Source: Isoetes taiwanensis (Eukaryota > Streptophyta > Lycopodiopsida > Isoetales > Isoetaceae). Taken from it: a stretch of 64,000 nucleotides of DNA. Positions 12,451 to 22,859 of this stretch are shown piece by piece (position 1 is the stretch's first letter; the number at the start of each line of letters is the position of its first letter). The notes under the pieces were generated by a model. The model made no database searches. It had not been told where the DNA came from and saw only the letters and a list, made by a program, of their open reading frames with translations. The DNA is taken from positions 3,469,069 through 3,533,068 of the forward strand of contig JAJEKV010000011.1 of the NCBI GenBank assembly GCA_021234155.1. Direction: 5' to 3'. Position numbers and translations under genes: made by a program.

Positions 12451-13258
12451 TCATCCCACTAAAGCCCTGTACGTAGTCTTTTCCATTTCCATTTCCTTTA
12501 CCCTAGATAGCAGTTTGTCTGTCGTCAATTGATGTCCTGGCACAATAGGAATTCTCACAGGGTTGGCATCTTCCAAATTAAATCTTTTGATCATATTACT
12601 GATATGTCTACTTTGCTTTAATAGCAGTATCTTTTTCAATCTGTTTCTCACTACTTCAATTCCTAAGAAGTGCTTAAGTTCTCCCATATCAGACATTTTG
12701 AACCTTCCCATTAGTATTTCTTTGCACTGATTTAAACAAGTTGAACTGTTTGAGGCCGTAATGCAATCATCCATGTAAAGTGCATTGATGCAAAAATTAT
12801 TTCTCATTCAAAATCTGTATAAATTTCCATCATTTTTTAATTTCTCAAACCCATGTTCTCTAAGAAAATTATCTATGCACATATACCACTCTCTTGGTGA
12901 CTGCTTCAGTCCGTAAACCGCTGTGTTCAACTTCCATACCTTATCCTCTTGTTCATTAAACCCAAGATGTTGTCTCATGAATACATTTTCCTCTAGTTTT
13001 GCATTTAAAAAGGCCGTTTTTACATCCATGCGGTGTAATTCCAAATCCATTGCATTCGACAAACTGAGTAGTAATCTCAAGCTTGTTAGCTTTACTATGG
13101 GAGAGTAGGTTTCATCATAGTCTTTCCCGTTTTCCTGTGTAAAACCTTAGGCTACAAGCCGGGCTTTATATCTCCTGCCTCCATCTGCATTAGTTTTAAT
13201 TTTGAATAACCATTTGCTCCCTATTACATTCTGATTTGATGGTCAGTTCACTACTTCA
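12451..13258 (-). pseudogene. Copia reverse transcriptase, interrupted
   Basis: Frames 12808-13080 and 12451-12807 give HRMDVKTAFLNAKLEE, KLNTAVYGLKQSPREWY, LYMDDCITAS and MGELKHFLGIEV, the consecutive Copia RT blocks; further RT sequence continues to about 13258. The catalytic box reads YMDD rather than the commoner YVDD, and the MDVKTAFLN aspartate is present. A stop at 12805-12807 separates palm motif A from the YMDD box, so no complete enzyme can be made. Confidence 0.9.
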
Positions 13259-14799
13259 TAGGTCTAAGTGCGTTGGAAAGAATCCATCTCGTCTTTAATT
13301 GCCTCAGGCCATTTCTCTTTATCATCACTTTCAAGTACATCATTAAAAGTCTTAGATAATACCATGTCCTCCATGATTGCTAGAATTTGCTCATGTGTAT
13401 GCTCCAGTTGTTCTATTCTTTTGCTTTTGCCATATTCAATCATTTCTACCGTAATCATTCACATTAATCCTTAGGTCATCAAGCAACTTTTCTGTGTTTG
13501 TTCTTTTCCTTTTAGATTCTGGCATCTCAACATTTTTTTGATCAATCTCACTGGTATCATCACTGCTATTATCATTTTCAGTGTAATGTGCACTTTCATT
13601 TTCTTGCTCATCATGTGAGCTGCTGTTTTGTACTGTAGAACTGTCATCACTGTTTGAACTGTTATTATGCACGACAGGACTGCTATCATGATACTCGTCA
13701 TTAACATCAAACTGCACTTGTTTTTTAGTTTTGTGCACTAGGCTCTTAGCCAGACTTTTTTGGTATCTATGCTTGTATAGAACATTCTCATCAAATATCA
13801 CATCTCGACTGATAACAATCTGCTTAGTCTCTGGGTTGAATATTCTATATCCTTTTGATTCTCTGTCATAGCCAACCAAGAATCCAATTTCTGCCTTATC
13901 GTCTAATTTCTTTCTAAGCTCTGAAGGCACGTGACTATATGCTAAACATCCATAAGTTCTTAACATATCAAAATTCAAATCATTATATCTCCTGCCTCCA
14001 TCTGCATTAGTTTTAATTTCGAATAACCATTTGCTCCCTATTACATTCTGATTTGATGGTCAGTTCACTACTTCATAGGTCTAAGTGCGTTGGAAAGAAT
14101 CCATCTCGTCTTTAATTGCCTCAGGCCATTTCTCTTTATCATCACTTTCAAGTACATCATTAAAAGTCTTAGGTAATACCATGTCCTCCATGATTGCTAG
14201 AATTTGCTCATGTGTATGCTCCAGTTGTTCTATTCTTTTGCTTTTGCCATATTCATTTGTACCGTAATCATTCACATTAATCCTTAGGTCATCAAGCAAC
14301 TTTTCTGTGTTTGTTCTTTTCCTTTTAGATTCTAGCATCTCAACATTTTCCTGATTAGTCTCACTGGTATCATCACTGCTATTATCATTTTCAGTGTAAT
14401 GTGCACTTTCATTTTCTTGCTCATCATATGAGCTTTGCTTTATCTTCTTGAATCCTGTCATCCTTTGTTTGAACTATTATTATGCCTGTGCAAGGATTTT
14501 GCTATCATGATACTTGTCATTAACATCAAAATGCACTTGTTTTTTAGTTTTGTGCACTAGGCTCTTAGCCAGACTTTTTTGGTATCTATGCTTGTATAGA
14601 ACATTCTCATCAAATATCACATCTCGACTAATAACAATCTGCTTAGTCTCTGGGTTGAATATTCTATATCCTTTTGATTCTCTGTCATAGCCAACCAAGA
14701 ATCCAATTTCTGCCTTATCGTCTAATTTCTTTCTAAGCTCTGAAGGCACGTGACTATATGCTAAACATCCATAAGTTCTTAACATATCAAAATTCAAAT
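13166..14799 (-). repeat. 817-bp tandem duplication within the Copia pol region
   Basis: 13166-13982 and 13983-14799 are direct copies in tandem. Each covers the RT start and the integrase C-terminal region with blocks NFDMLRTYGCLAYSHVP, GFLVGYDRESKGYRIF and SRDVIFDENVLY. Most of the unit is nearly identical, but short stretches near 13620-13690 and 14430-14515 differ strongly and small indels occur. The duplication separates integrase from the intact RT copy, so it arose in a dead element or killed this one. Confidence 0.9.
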
Positions 14800-14899
14800 T
14801 ATCATCAGAATTAGTCCAGAGTCTTTGTAGTACATTACCTTGTAGTGTTGCTGATGGTAGCTTGTTCTGGATCATCGTGGCAGTTCTCAAAGCTTCCCC

Positions 14900-15320
14900 C
14901 CCATAGATTTGTTTGGCAAGCCACTGTGTTCTATCATTGTCCTGACTGCATCCATTATTGTCCCGTTTCTTCGTTCAGCTACACCATTCTGCTGAGGAGT
15001 TGCATGTCAATTGTCTTTGAATTCCATTAGTATTACATAAATGTTTAAACTTGCTTGATAGGTATTCTCCACCTCGATCAGTGCGAATGCATTTCACCTT
15101 TTTTCATGTTTCCCTTTCTACCATAGCTACAAAAAGCTTGAGTGCCACTAAGGCCTCTGACTTTCTTGCAAGGCAGTAACAAGTGCACATTCTGCTGTAA
15201 TCATCTATGAATGAAATGAAATACCTCTTGTTGCTTTTGCTCCTCACATTCAATGGTCCACACAGATCAGTGTGGATCAGTTCTAAGATCTCTTTCGCAT
15301 GTGTCTTGCTTTGGCAGCCT
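14900..15320 (-). pseudogene. Copia integrase catalytic core, broken
   Basis: The minus-strand frame reads HTDLCGP, SFIDDYSRMC and IRTDRGGEY, giving the first two catalytic aspartates of the DDE triad. A TGA follows the VERET block, before TDRGGEY. After RQLTC the frame shifts; the shifted frame reads TPQQNGVAERRNGTIMDAV, which holds the third acidic residue (E in AER). The enzyme would insert retrotransposon cDNA, but the stop and the frameshift abolish it. Confidence 0.85.
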
Positions 15321-15322
15321 GT

Positions 15323-16031
15323 TTAACTTTCCAAGCATGCACCCTTCACATGTAAATTTGCCTCTTTTGGACCTATGCAGTTAATCCAACCCTTTTGAGC
15401 CAAGAACTTGATATTATTACAATTTGTGTGTGCTAGCCTATTATGCCACAGTTCAACATCATAAATGTTCACAGAATTTATACTTGGGCAGTTTGCTCCT
15501 TCTAGTTGAAATAAGTTACCACATCTCTTTGCCAAGAATTTTAACTCATTCCCAAGGTAGATTTTGCATGCTTTGGAATGAAATAACATTATAACCCAAA
15601 TCAACCAATTGACTAACGGAAACCAGGTTCTTTATTATTCTTGGAACACAGAGTACATTTTCCACATCAATTACATTGCCATGCAAATCTGTTAGCTGCA
15701 ACAATCCACTCCCCTCAATCGATTGCAATTCTCCGTTTCCCACTTGAATGCTCCTTGAAGAAGTTTTCTTGATGTTCTTGAGTAGATCAGTAGTTTGAAC
15801 TACTGGTCTCTCAGCTCCACTATCAACTACAAACGTGTCATGATTTGGGTTAGCTCCTTCAAATTTATCAACAATAAGGAATATGCAATGTACCTCCTTC
15901 TCCTCTTGATCATGTTCTTTTGCAATATGTATGCCAGCAGCCATTCCTTCTCCCCAACCTCTGGATGTATTGTTCCTTTCTCCTCTAGGTTTTTTCCTTT
16001 GCCTCAATCGTAGTCCTTTGGTGAGGAGCAC
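15323..16031 (-). pseudogene. Copia protease and GAG-pre-integrase region
   Basis: Frame 15546-16031 holds the retroviral-type aspartic protease with DTFVVDSGAE (active site DSGA), followed by NGELQSIEGSG and VENVLCVPRIIKNLVSVSQL. Frame 15323-15604 continues after a frame change with VELWHNRLAHTNCNNIKFL, the GAG-pre-integrase block. The overlap of the two frames marks a frameshift. The protease would process the Gag-Pol polyprotein. Confidence 0.9.
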
Positions 16032-16720
16032 TTTGCTGCTATATGACCCTTATCTCCATAGTTAAAGCAGCTAATATCATTTTGTTTGAGTTTTAGGCTA
16101 TAGAAACAATTTCCTTTACCCTTCCCAGCATACAATATTTCAGCAGATTCATCGACTCCTTTGGTTATTTTATGTTGTCCATATTCTGTTCATAGCACAT
16201 TTTCTGCTTCCTCACGGGTCTTACTCATATTCCTTATGAACAAGGCTAGTTGATCATTGTCAACAATGGCTCTACTGATTTGGAGAACCTGACTTCTATC
16301 AGAGACATTAACTCCTGTTCCTTCCAGATCAGCTATAATATTATCAAAGTCATTAAAAAAAGTAGAAACGTCTCCATCATCTAGCTGTCTTAACCCTCTA
16401 AGTTATTTTTCCAGTAGGTCAATTTGAGAAGAGATTTTCTCTTCATAATGTTTCAATAGAAATAACCACCTCTCTGAGTGACTTGTTTCTAAGTTTGAGC
16501 CTAATTGTAGGACTTACCTTGCACGAAATAATCCCCTGAGCTTCTTTGATCTTTGCATATAGTGACCTTGTTGCTCCAACAGTTTGAGTTGCTTTTGCAA
16601 TGCTGGCTTCGACTGTACTATTATTCACAAGATTAGTTGCAATATTCACTGAACTAGCAGACCTGGATAGTGTGTTCCAGACTGCATCTTCTCCCTCTGG
16701 ATCAACAAGATCCCACAAAT
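16032..16720 (-). pseudogene. Copia gag with defective zinc knuckle
   Basis: Open frame 16443-16718 reads MWDLVDPEGED through KIKEAQGIIS and SLREVVISIETL, typical of Copia gag of the UBN2 type. Near 16040-16085 the minus strand reads CFNYGDKGHIAAKC, a CCHC zinc knuckle in which the second cysteine is replaced by tyrosine (TAT for TGT). The reading frame between the parts is broken. Gag would form the particle and bind element RNA. Confidence 0.75.
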
Positions 16721-16871
16721 CCTCAACTTCAAGAATGTGCTTAATTGAGTCCTTCCAGACTTAAAAGCCTGCTCCACCTTTGAATACCTCAATTGTGCTC
16801 AACAAGCTTGCACCAAACCGACTGGACATATTGACAGTTTGCTTTTGTCAGGTCCTGCTTAGATATGTCCT

Positions 16872-16883
16872 GCTCTGATACCA
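16872..16883 (-). promoter_or_regulatory. Copia primer-binding site
   Basis: Minus strand TGGTATCAGAGC, the classic plant Copia PBS matching the initiator-Met tRNA. It sits one base from the LTR end (TTCTCTAACA). It fixes the orientation and 5' boundary of the element. Confidence 0.93.
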
Positions 16884-16884
16884 A

Positions 16885-16912
16885 TGTTAGAGAATAACAA
16901 GTATCACAGCCA
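16885..16912 (-). repeat. Copia 5' LTR remnant (about 28 bp)
   Basis: TGTTAGAGAATAACAAGTATC and the next few bases match the end of the 3' LTR at 11150-11177 with a few differences. Similarity stops at about 16912, where PPR coding sequence begins. About 575 bp of the LTR is missing. Confidence 0.8.
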
Positions 16913-17488
16913 GAGAGAGATATGTTTTCATGGAATATTATGATGTCTGCATATGCTCAATATGGTTGCTTAGAGCACGCTTTCTATTTTGTTAGGAAAA
17001 TGCCACATAGGGATGTTGTTTCTTGGAATGCCATGATTTCTGCATATGCTCAAGACGGCAAGCTGAATGAAGCCCTGCAGCTTTTTAGGCACATGTCTGA
17101 GCATAGTCTGCCATCATGGAATGTAATCATCAGTCCATATTCTCAGCATGGGCATGGCATTGAAGCACTCCAATTCTACAAAGAAATGCATTTGTTTGAC
17201 ATGATGCCCAATGGGCTTACATTTAGCAGTATTATGGTTGCATGTAGCCATGAGGGACTGGTTGATGATGGCTGTCATTGTTTTATCTCCATGAGTATAG
17301 ATTATTTCATCTCACCAGTGTTGCAACAATTCAGCTCCATGGTTGATCTTCTTAGCCGCGCAGGATTCCTAGGCATTGCTGAATCACTCATCAATAATAT
17401 GCCTCTTGAACCTCATGCAGTATCATGGACAGCATTATTACGCTCCCACAAACTTTTTGCCAGATGCAGGCGTGATGTTTGCAATTAA
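16910..17488 (+). pseudogene. PLS-type PPR protein, truncated at both ends
   Basis: The frame from 16910 reads PERDMFSWN, then SWNAMISAYAQDGKLNEAL, SWNVIISPYSQHGHG, FSSIMVACSHEGLVDDG, SSMVDLLSRAGFLG and VSWTALLRSH. These are about five consecutive PPR motifs ending at the start of an E domain. PPR proteins bind organellar RNA for editing, splicing or stability. The N-terminal repeats and any targeting peptide are absent because the Copia LTR remnant joins inside the gene. The C terminus goes out of frame after LLRSHK and stops at 17486-17488, with no E/DYW domain beyond. The ATG at 16922 is an internal methionine, not a true start. Confidence 0.88.
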
Positions 17489-18151
17489 TCGCTAGGAGGC
17501 CATTATTCAGTACAATGATTAAAGGACGAAGAAGCAAAGTTCTGAGACCTCATGTTCTTTACCTTCCACTACTAACTACTAATATTTTTCCATATATTTG
17601 CAAGAATTGGTCTCTTGTGGCCTTGGCAATTTATATTTCAAAATACCATATGTTTGGCGGTCCACCAATTGGACAATGTTATGACTGCAACACGGGGTTA
17701 CAGTGAGTGTGATGGACAAAGGAGGTGAGTTTGTCGGCTTGGCAAAATAGATCTATGTGAAGAATTTCTAATCCACATCCACTCTTTTCAAACCTCAATT
17801 TATCATCTCATGCATATTTGCCCTTTCTATGCGTTGATCTGAAATTCTACGACCATTTATTTTAGTATTGGTAAAGGTGGTTCTATATTGCTTTTAGTAT
17901 TGGTAAACGTAGTTCTATGACTTCACAAGAGGTAGTTTCACCATGTCACGTAAACGTTGAAATACCTCAACATTTACTTCTCCGTAGCTTATATTGCCAA
18001 TATATTGTACTACATTAACTTAGCAATGTTGTCAAATTTGTGGTTGATGAGAATATAACTAACGCTACAAAGTTGTGGTTGATGAGAATATAACTAATGC
18101 CACAGTAACACCCTTTAGTGATGCCTTTTGGCAAGTCTTAGTTTTAGAATG
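17489..18151. other. Noncoding flank with small duplications
   Basis: No continuation of the PPR gene is seen. Two local duplications occur: TATTGGTAAA..GTTCTAT at about 17862-17920 and GTGGTTGATGAGAATATAAC at 18039-18108 (35-bp spacing). Confidence 0.5.
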
Positions 18152-18246
18152 GGGTGAAAGCATGTTGTAGTGGAACACCCTGGGTGTCCCCCCTGTCCTC
18201 CTAAAAATGTGGTGGGAGATATCAAATTTGTGGTGCGATTTTAAAT
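18152..18246 (+). repeat. Left inverted repeat of the 9.9-kb element
   Basis: The first 26 bp, starting GGGTGAAAGC, are identical to the reverse complement of the right end. After an insertion of unlike sequence, similarity resumes at TGTGGTGGGA. Confidence 0.7.
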
Positions 18247-18425
18247 GTTTGTTTGGCGCCTAGTGCATGTACTGCCCGGATTCAATCATTTCCTGAACTG
18301 CAACAACCCGATTCCTACGCCACCCGTCCCATTCCAATTTCCTACGCCACCCGTCCCATTCCAATCTCCACCGAACCGATTTCTAAACCCACGACCCACC
18401 CGCGCCTTTCCTGAAGCACACGGCT

Positions 18426-20113
18426 ATGGCGCTTAATCCGGTTGTGGATCAATCCGGTTCATATCTTCAATCATTTAATTTGGAAGCAAATCTGCCACGC
18501 GGTAAAGAAAGAGAACTCTCGAACAAGAACGGGATCATAAAAGGCGCCAAAAGGAAAAGACAAAGGGAAGCTAAAGAAGAATTAGCAAAAATTGCAACAA
18601 TAGAGGGAGGATCCACTTAACGGCCTCTACCGGGCGTCGGATGGTATTAAAATTGTTATCTTCATTTCATAGCACCACTAAAGGCTTGTCTAACAAATGA
18701 TAAGAAAGAGGTTTTACTAGATTATCTGCAGGATGACACAATGGAATGCTACTTGGCGAAGAGCTGAAAGATTTGCAAGCCAAGAGCATTGTGGTCAACA
18801 ACCTCGGGCTTCCATTCAACTTGTGAAGAAGTCTAACAACAATGAAAGTTTAGCGACCAAGAGTAGTTGCCTTGCTATGGCCGTAAGAGGAAGCATTAAT
18901 ACCGAAAGTGCTAATCCTGTCGGTGCTTTCGGGGTTTTGGTAAACTCTTTGGGTGTTCATCCTAGGAATCTTACCAAAGCAAAATTGAAGAGGGAAGAGA
19001 TAGATTGCAAAGGGGAAATGGGTTTTGTACAAAAGAGTTAGAAGAGCAGATGCAATTCCCAATTCGTCATAGAACTTGTGCAAACAATTTTGGAAAACAA
19101 GAGGGGGTCTCCAAATGCAAATTATGTTAAGTTCGAGGAAGATTGGAGCGAAATGTAAGAGAGGATCATGCCACTCACTATCTGGAAGAATCACGGGTTA
19201 TTTCATTTCTTCATCTTCACCACATTTTTTATTGTTAATGTGGTATGTGGTTAGTGATTGCTTGTGATATGTGTGGTTTGTGGTTAGTGATTGCTTGTGG
19301 TGTGTGGTGCCTATTAATCTTTGTGATATATGATATGTCTTTGCCTAGTGTGGTGAGGCACGTGGTGTGAAATAAATCTTTGTCAATATATGCTTTGTGG
19401 TGCCTAGTGTGGTGAATAACATGGTGTAAAATACATCTTTGTAATATATGCTATGTGGTGCCTAGTGTGGTGAAAAATATGGTGTAAAATAAATGCTCTA
19501 AATATACGCTTTGTGGTGCCTAGTGTGGTGAATAACATGGTGTAAAATAAATCTTTGTCATATATGCTATGTGGTCCCTAGTGTGGTGAATAACATGGTG
19601 TGGTGTCTAGTGTGGTGCCTAGTGTGGTGCCTAGTGTGGTGCCTAGTGTGGTTAAAAATATGGTGTAAAATAAATCTTTGTACTATATTCTATGTGGTGC
19701 CTAGTGTGGTGAATAACGAGGTGTAAGATGAATATACGTAATATATGCTATGTTTAATAGAAATCTCTTTGTTTAATTGGCAGGGTGAAAGTGACACTGA
19801 GAAAAATTACATTAAGGATGGCCGAGAATGGAATGAGAGAATCATTGGAAATCTGTCACATCAAATGCAAGGTCAATTATTCAAAAGCTGGCTGTGCAGG
19901 AAGCATTGGGGGAAAACCATAAATCTAGTTTTGCATGCAGACATTGGCTTATCACAATCCAGCTATGGCGGAAGAAAACAGAAGGAGGACACGAGCACAA
20001 ACAATTTCACCAGTTCAAATGCGATGATCGGTAGGACCTATCTTGGAGCAAATAAACCGAAAGCAGGCCGGATATTAGAGGAGCGGAGGACCCATGAATT
20101 CGAGGTATTCTAG
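18426..20113 (+). other. Unrecognised open frames in the left part of the TIR element
   Basis: Plus-strand frames at 18426-18620 (basic, with KGAKRKRQREAKEE), 18733-19041 and 19745-20113 (ending RILEERRTHEFEVF) are open but match no family I know. They are separated by the 19231-19745 repeat array. They may be exons of a transposon-encoded protein or chance frames. Confidence 0.2.
19231..19745. repeat. About 60-bp tandem array, GTGGTGCCTAGTGTGGTG core
   Basis: Roughly eight imperfect copies of a unit containing TATGTGGTGCCTAGTGTGG, then TGAATAACATGGTGTAAAAT and AAATCTTTGT. In the middle a shorter sub-unit (GGTGCCTAGTGT) is amplified four times. The position near the left inverted repeat suits a subterminal repeat of a DNA transposon. 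Confidence 0.85.
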
Positions 20114-20759
20114 GCTTAAAACATAGGTTAATTCCTGATGGGCTTAAAGAATTAGAAGCCAAGGCAGTGATAGGCGGTTGCCTTTCTTTGTAGTAGATGT
20201 TGTTTTACACAGATGATGTTGTTTACACAGATGCAGTCAGGAGACTTAACAGGCTGAGTGCGGTAAGGTGGGGTTACGGGGTGGTGTATGATTTCGAGGA
20301 TGAGTTCTCGGCTCTCCCGAGCTTAAGGAAGAGGATATGTTCATCCAACTAAAGCAGGAAATGATCCATGCTTCAGCCATTAAAAAGTGCTCGGCAGGGC
20401 CGGATGCATGGAGACACAACAACTGAGACAATACTTTATGAATGTATCATAAGTGGGAGCGTAGAAGCTCATGTTTTAGTGTTTTTGGATTACACCAACT
20501 ATTCAGCCAGAAACACTTGATGAAGTCTTGAAGCGTGCTTGGAAGAAGAAGAGTTCTGAGATCTCACAATGCAGGATCCGATTGAGGCCCGAAGAATCGT
20601 ATGTCATCTCTAATGCATTTTGATAATACTAGAAGCTCGGGGTTATAGTTTTCCCCGATTTTTTACGCATACTTCATTTCATAAGAAGTATGAACTATTC
20701 TACCGGGTATGGTAGATTTCCATATGTATTTTTCTCCCTTTGAAATATAAAAACAACGT

Positions 20760-20825
20760 TTGCATCACCACAGCTTCACCACAGTTTTCACCACGGCTTT
20801 CACCACAGATTTCACCATAATCGGC
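20760..20825. repeat. TTCACCAC short tandem repeat
   Basis: About five imperfect copies of CTTCACCACAG(T/C)TTT with a period near 13 bp. Confidence 0.7.
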
Positions 20826-21214
20826 GGGGGCATTGACCATTTTTGACCCGGTCGGGAAAATGGAATGGCTCTCGATTCTCGATAGTATCTTGACTGATTT
20901 TGGTGACGAAGAATATATGGATCCCAAATTAGGTCCCTGAATTGATATGAAAGTATTAGGAAAATCCACTTACTGTGGCAATTGTGTAAAGGGTACTGTA
21001 TAGATACTTTTATGAATATAAAGAAGTTTCGTTTTTGCATTCTCATTTTTATGCTTGATTCTGTAAATTTGTACTTAGGCACTAAGGCACGTGGTATCAT
21101 TTTTAGAAACACTAAGGGCTGTGGTAAAAGCGTAATTAGAAATTTACACAAGGCACAAATTTACACAAGACACAAAGCCATTACAAACTATTTTCTGGAT
21201 TAAACAAAAGGCAC

Positions 21215-21480
21215 AAGGCACGGATTACGGTCGACACACAAGGCCATCATATGTTAAAACAGAAGATACCGAATACTTGCCAATTAGAAATTTACAAAGG
21301 TTCAAAAAGGCACAAGGCCATCATATATTCAAAAAGGCACTAAGGCCATCATATATTACAAAAGAGGCACTAAGGCTGTATCACAAGGGATGAGTTCACA
21401 AGGGGGAGAGATCAAATGAAGGCACTAAGGCCTATATACCATCTGTTTTTCAAAAAAAAATACAAAGGCACAAAAGGCCT
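21215..21480. repeat. AAGGCACTAAGGCC array
   Basis: Repeated AAAGGCACAAGGCCATCATAT and AAGGCACTAAGGC units with variable spacers. Confidence 0.75.
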
Positions 21481-21616
21481 GTAGACTAACTTGATCAAAA
21501 GAAAAAAAAAAAGGTGGCACAGCCGGGACTTCAAGCTTCATCTGTAAGAAAAAGTGAAGAAAATTAGTTTAGAATACATAAAAGAAAGCAAAATTTAATG
21601 CATGCATGCTACTTAC

Positions 21617-21824
21617 TCTGAGAAAATTTTGGGTTCAAAAAAACTTCATGTTCTTCTTCGTCTTCTACCTCTTCTTCTTCTTCTTCTTCGGTCTGGTCTT
21701 CGCTCGATTCGTTATCAGAATCTTGGGAATCAAATTGATCATCAGAAGAAGCTTCATCAGAGGAATCGAAATTAGAGGAGGATTCCACCTCTTCAAAGCT
21801 CGAAAAAAGATCTTGAGCTTTGAA
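21617..21824 (-). other. Candidate acidic coding exon
   Basis: The minus strand is open for about 69 codons and reads SSFEEVESSSNFDSSDEASS, then a run of Glu/Asp/Ser (EDQTEEEEEEEVEDEEEHE) and FLNPKFSQ, ending at a good GTAAGT donor at 21616-21611. Acidic low-complexity tracts are common in nuclear proteins, but no domain is recognised. The plus-strand frame over the same bases is its antisense and less likely. Confidence 0.4.
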
Positions 21825-22270
21825 TTAGAGGTGGAATGGGGCTTGAGCTCTCGAACTCGGGGCTCTCGCAATCTTGGGCTCTCAGGTTCGGGCTCCAGCA
21901 AATGGTAATTTGGCCAAGATCCTATTTCATAACCGGCCATCACACGTGCCAAAAGGAATTGAAAAGGTTCCGAGCTTAGGGGAGGGAGAGCGAGAGAGGG
22001 AGAGGGAGAGGCGGAGCCGAGGGAGAGCGGCCGCAGCGGCCGCCGACATTCTGTTGGAAGGAATTGGACGATGCTTCTCCTTCACGACCATAGCCTATAA
22101 AGGCTGGCGTGAAATTAATTTCGTAGGCTACGATTTTAGGATTTCGTACCATTAGCATCTTTATTCCTAAAGATTTTTTTTTTATTGAAGGTTTATTCCT
22201 AAAGATTTAGTAGGCAACTAATAATAACCTCGAAAGGACCATTATTTTATTTTATTTTATTTTCATGAAT

Positions 22271-22715
22271 AGCTCCAACATGCCACCTACGATGCACCAC
22301 ATGATTCACCACATGATTCACCAAATGCACCACATGATTCACCACATGCACCATTTGCATCACCAAACATGTTGGTCAATGGTTGTCAAACATGTAACAA
22401 AGGTCATGTAAAGGCTCAAGCATGCCAAGGTGGCTCAAATATGCCACCTAGGCTCCAACATGCCAAGGTGGCTCAAACATGCCACGTAAGCTCCAACATG
22501 CCACCTACGATGCACCACATGATTCACCACATGATTCACCAAATGCACCTCATGATTCACCACATGCACCATTTGCATCACCAAACATGTTGGTCAATGA
22601 AAGTCAAACATGTCACGTAAGCTCCAACATGCCACCTACGATTCACCACATGGTTCACCAAATGCACCACATGATTCACCACATGCACCATTTGCATCAC
22701 CACATCTATCACGAC
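22271..22715. repeat. Higher-order array with ATGATTCACC units
   Basis: A block starting GCTCCAACATGCCACCTACG, followed by ATGATTCACCACATGCACC motifs and CACCAAACATGTTGGTCAATG, occurs three times (about 22271, 22490 and 22620). Within each block ATGATTCACC repeats. Long open frames here are artefacts of the repeat. Confidence 0.85.
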
Positions 22716-22859
22716 ATGTAACACCACATTGTCATGAATCTTTGAATACATCAATTTCTTACGGAGATTTGAACTCCACCCGTGTTGTTGCTCTCGGTCG
22801 GCGGAAAAAGTCTATTGTATACAATAGTATACAACAATGTACATTAGAGTGTCAATGAA

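Larger units (their letters stand above)
11150..16912 (-). mobile_element. Degenerate Ty1/Copia LTR retrotransposon
   Basis: Minus-strand order from the right: truncated 5' LTR (16885-16912), PBS (16872-16883), gag with zinc knuckle (about 16030-16720), protease DSGA, GAG-pre-integrase, integrase, reverse transcriptase, RNase H (11810-12364), purine tract AAGGAGGA, 3' LTR (11150-11753). PR-IN-RT-RH order defines Copia. Several in-frame stops, a frameshift in integrase and an 817-bp internal duplication show it is dead. The 5' LTR is reduced to about 28 bp and abuts a PPR gene relic, so the original right target site is lost. Confidence 0.93.

Noticed and set aside
19231-19745. CRISPR-like regular array
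   Set aside because: Units are contiguous and imperfect without distinct spacers, and the genome is clearly a plant's.
21606-21908. Plus-strand 100-codon frame rich in Phe
   Set aside because: It is antisense to the acidic Glu-rich minus-strand exon, which has a good donor site.
22369-22858. His/Met-rich open frames
   Set aside because: Produced by the ATGATTCACC higher-order array in three frames.
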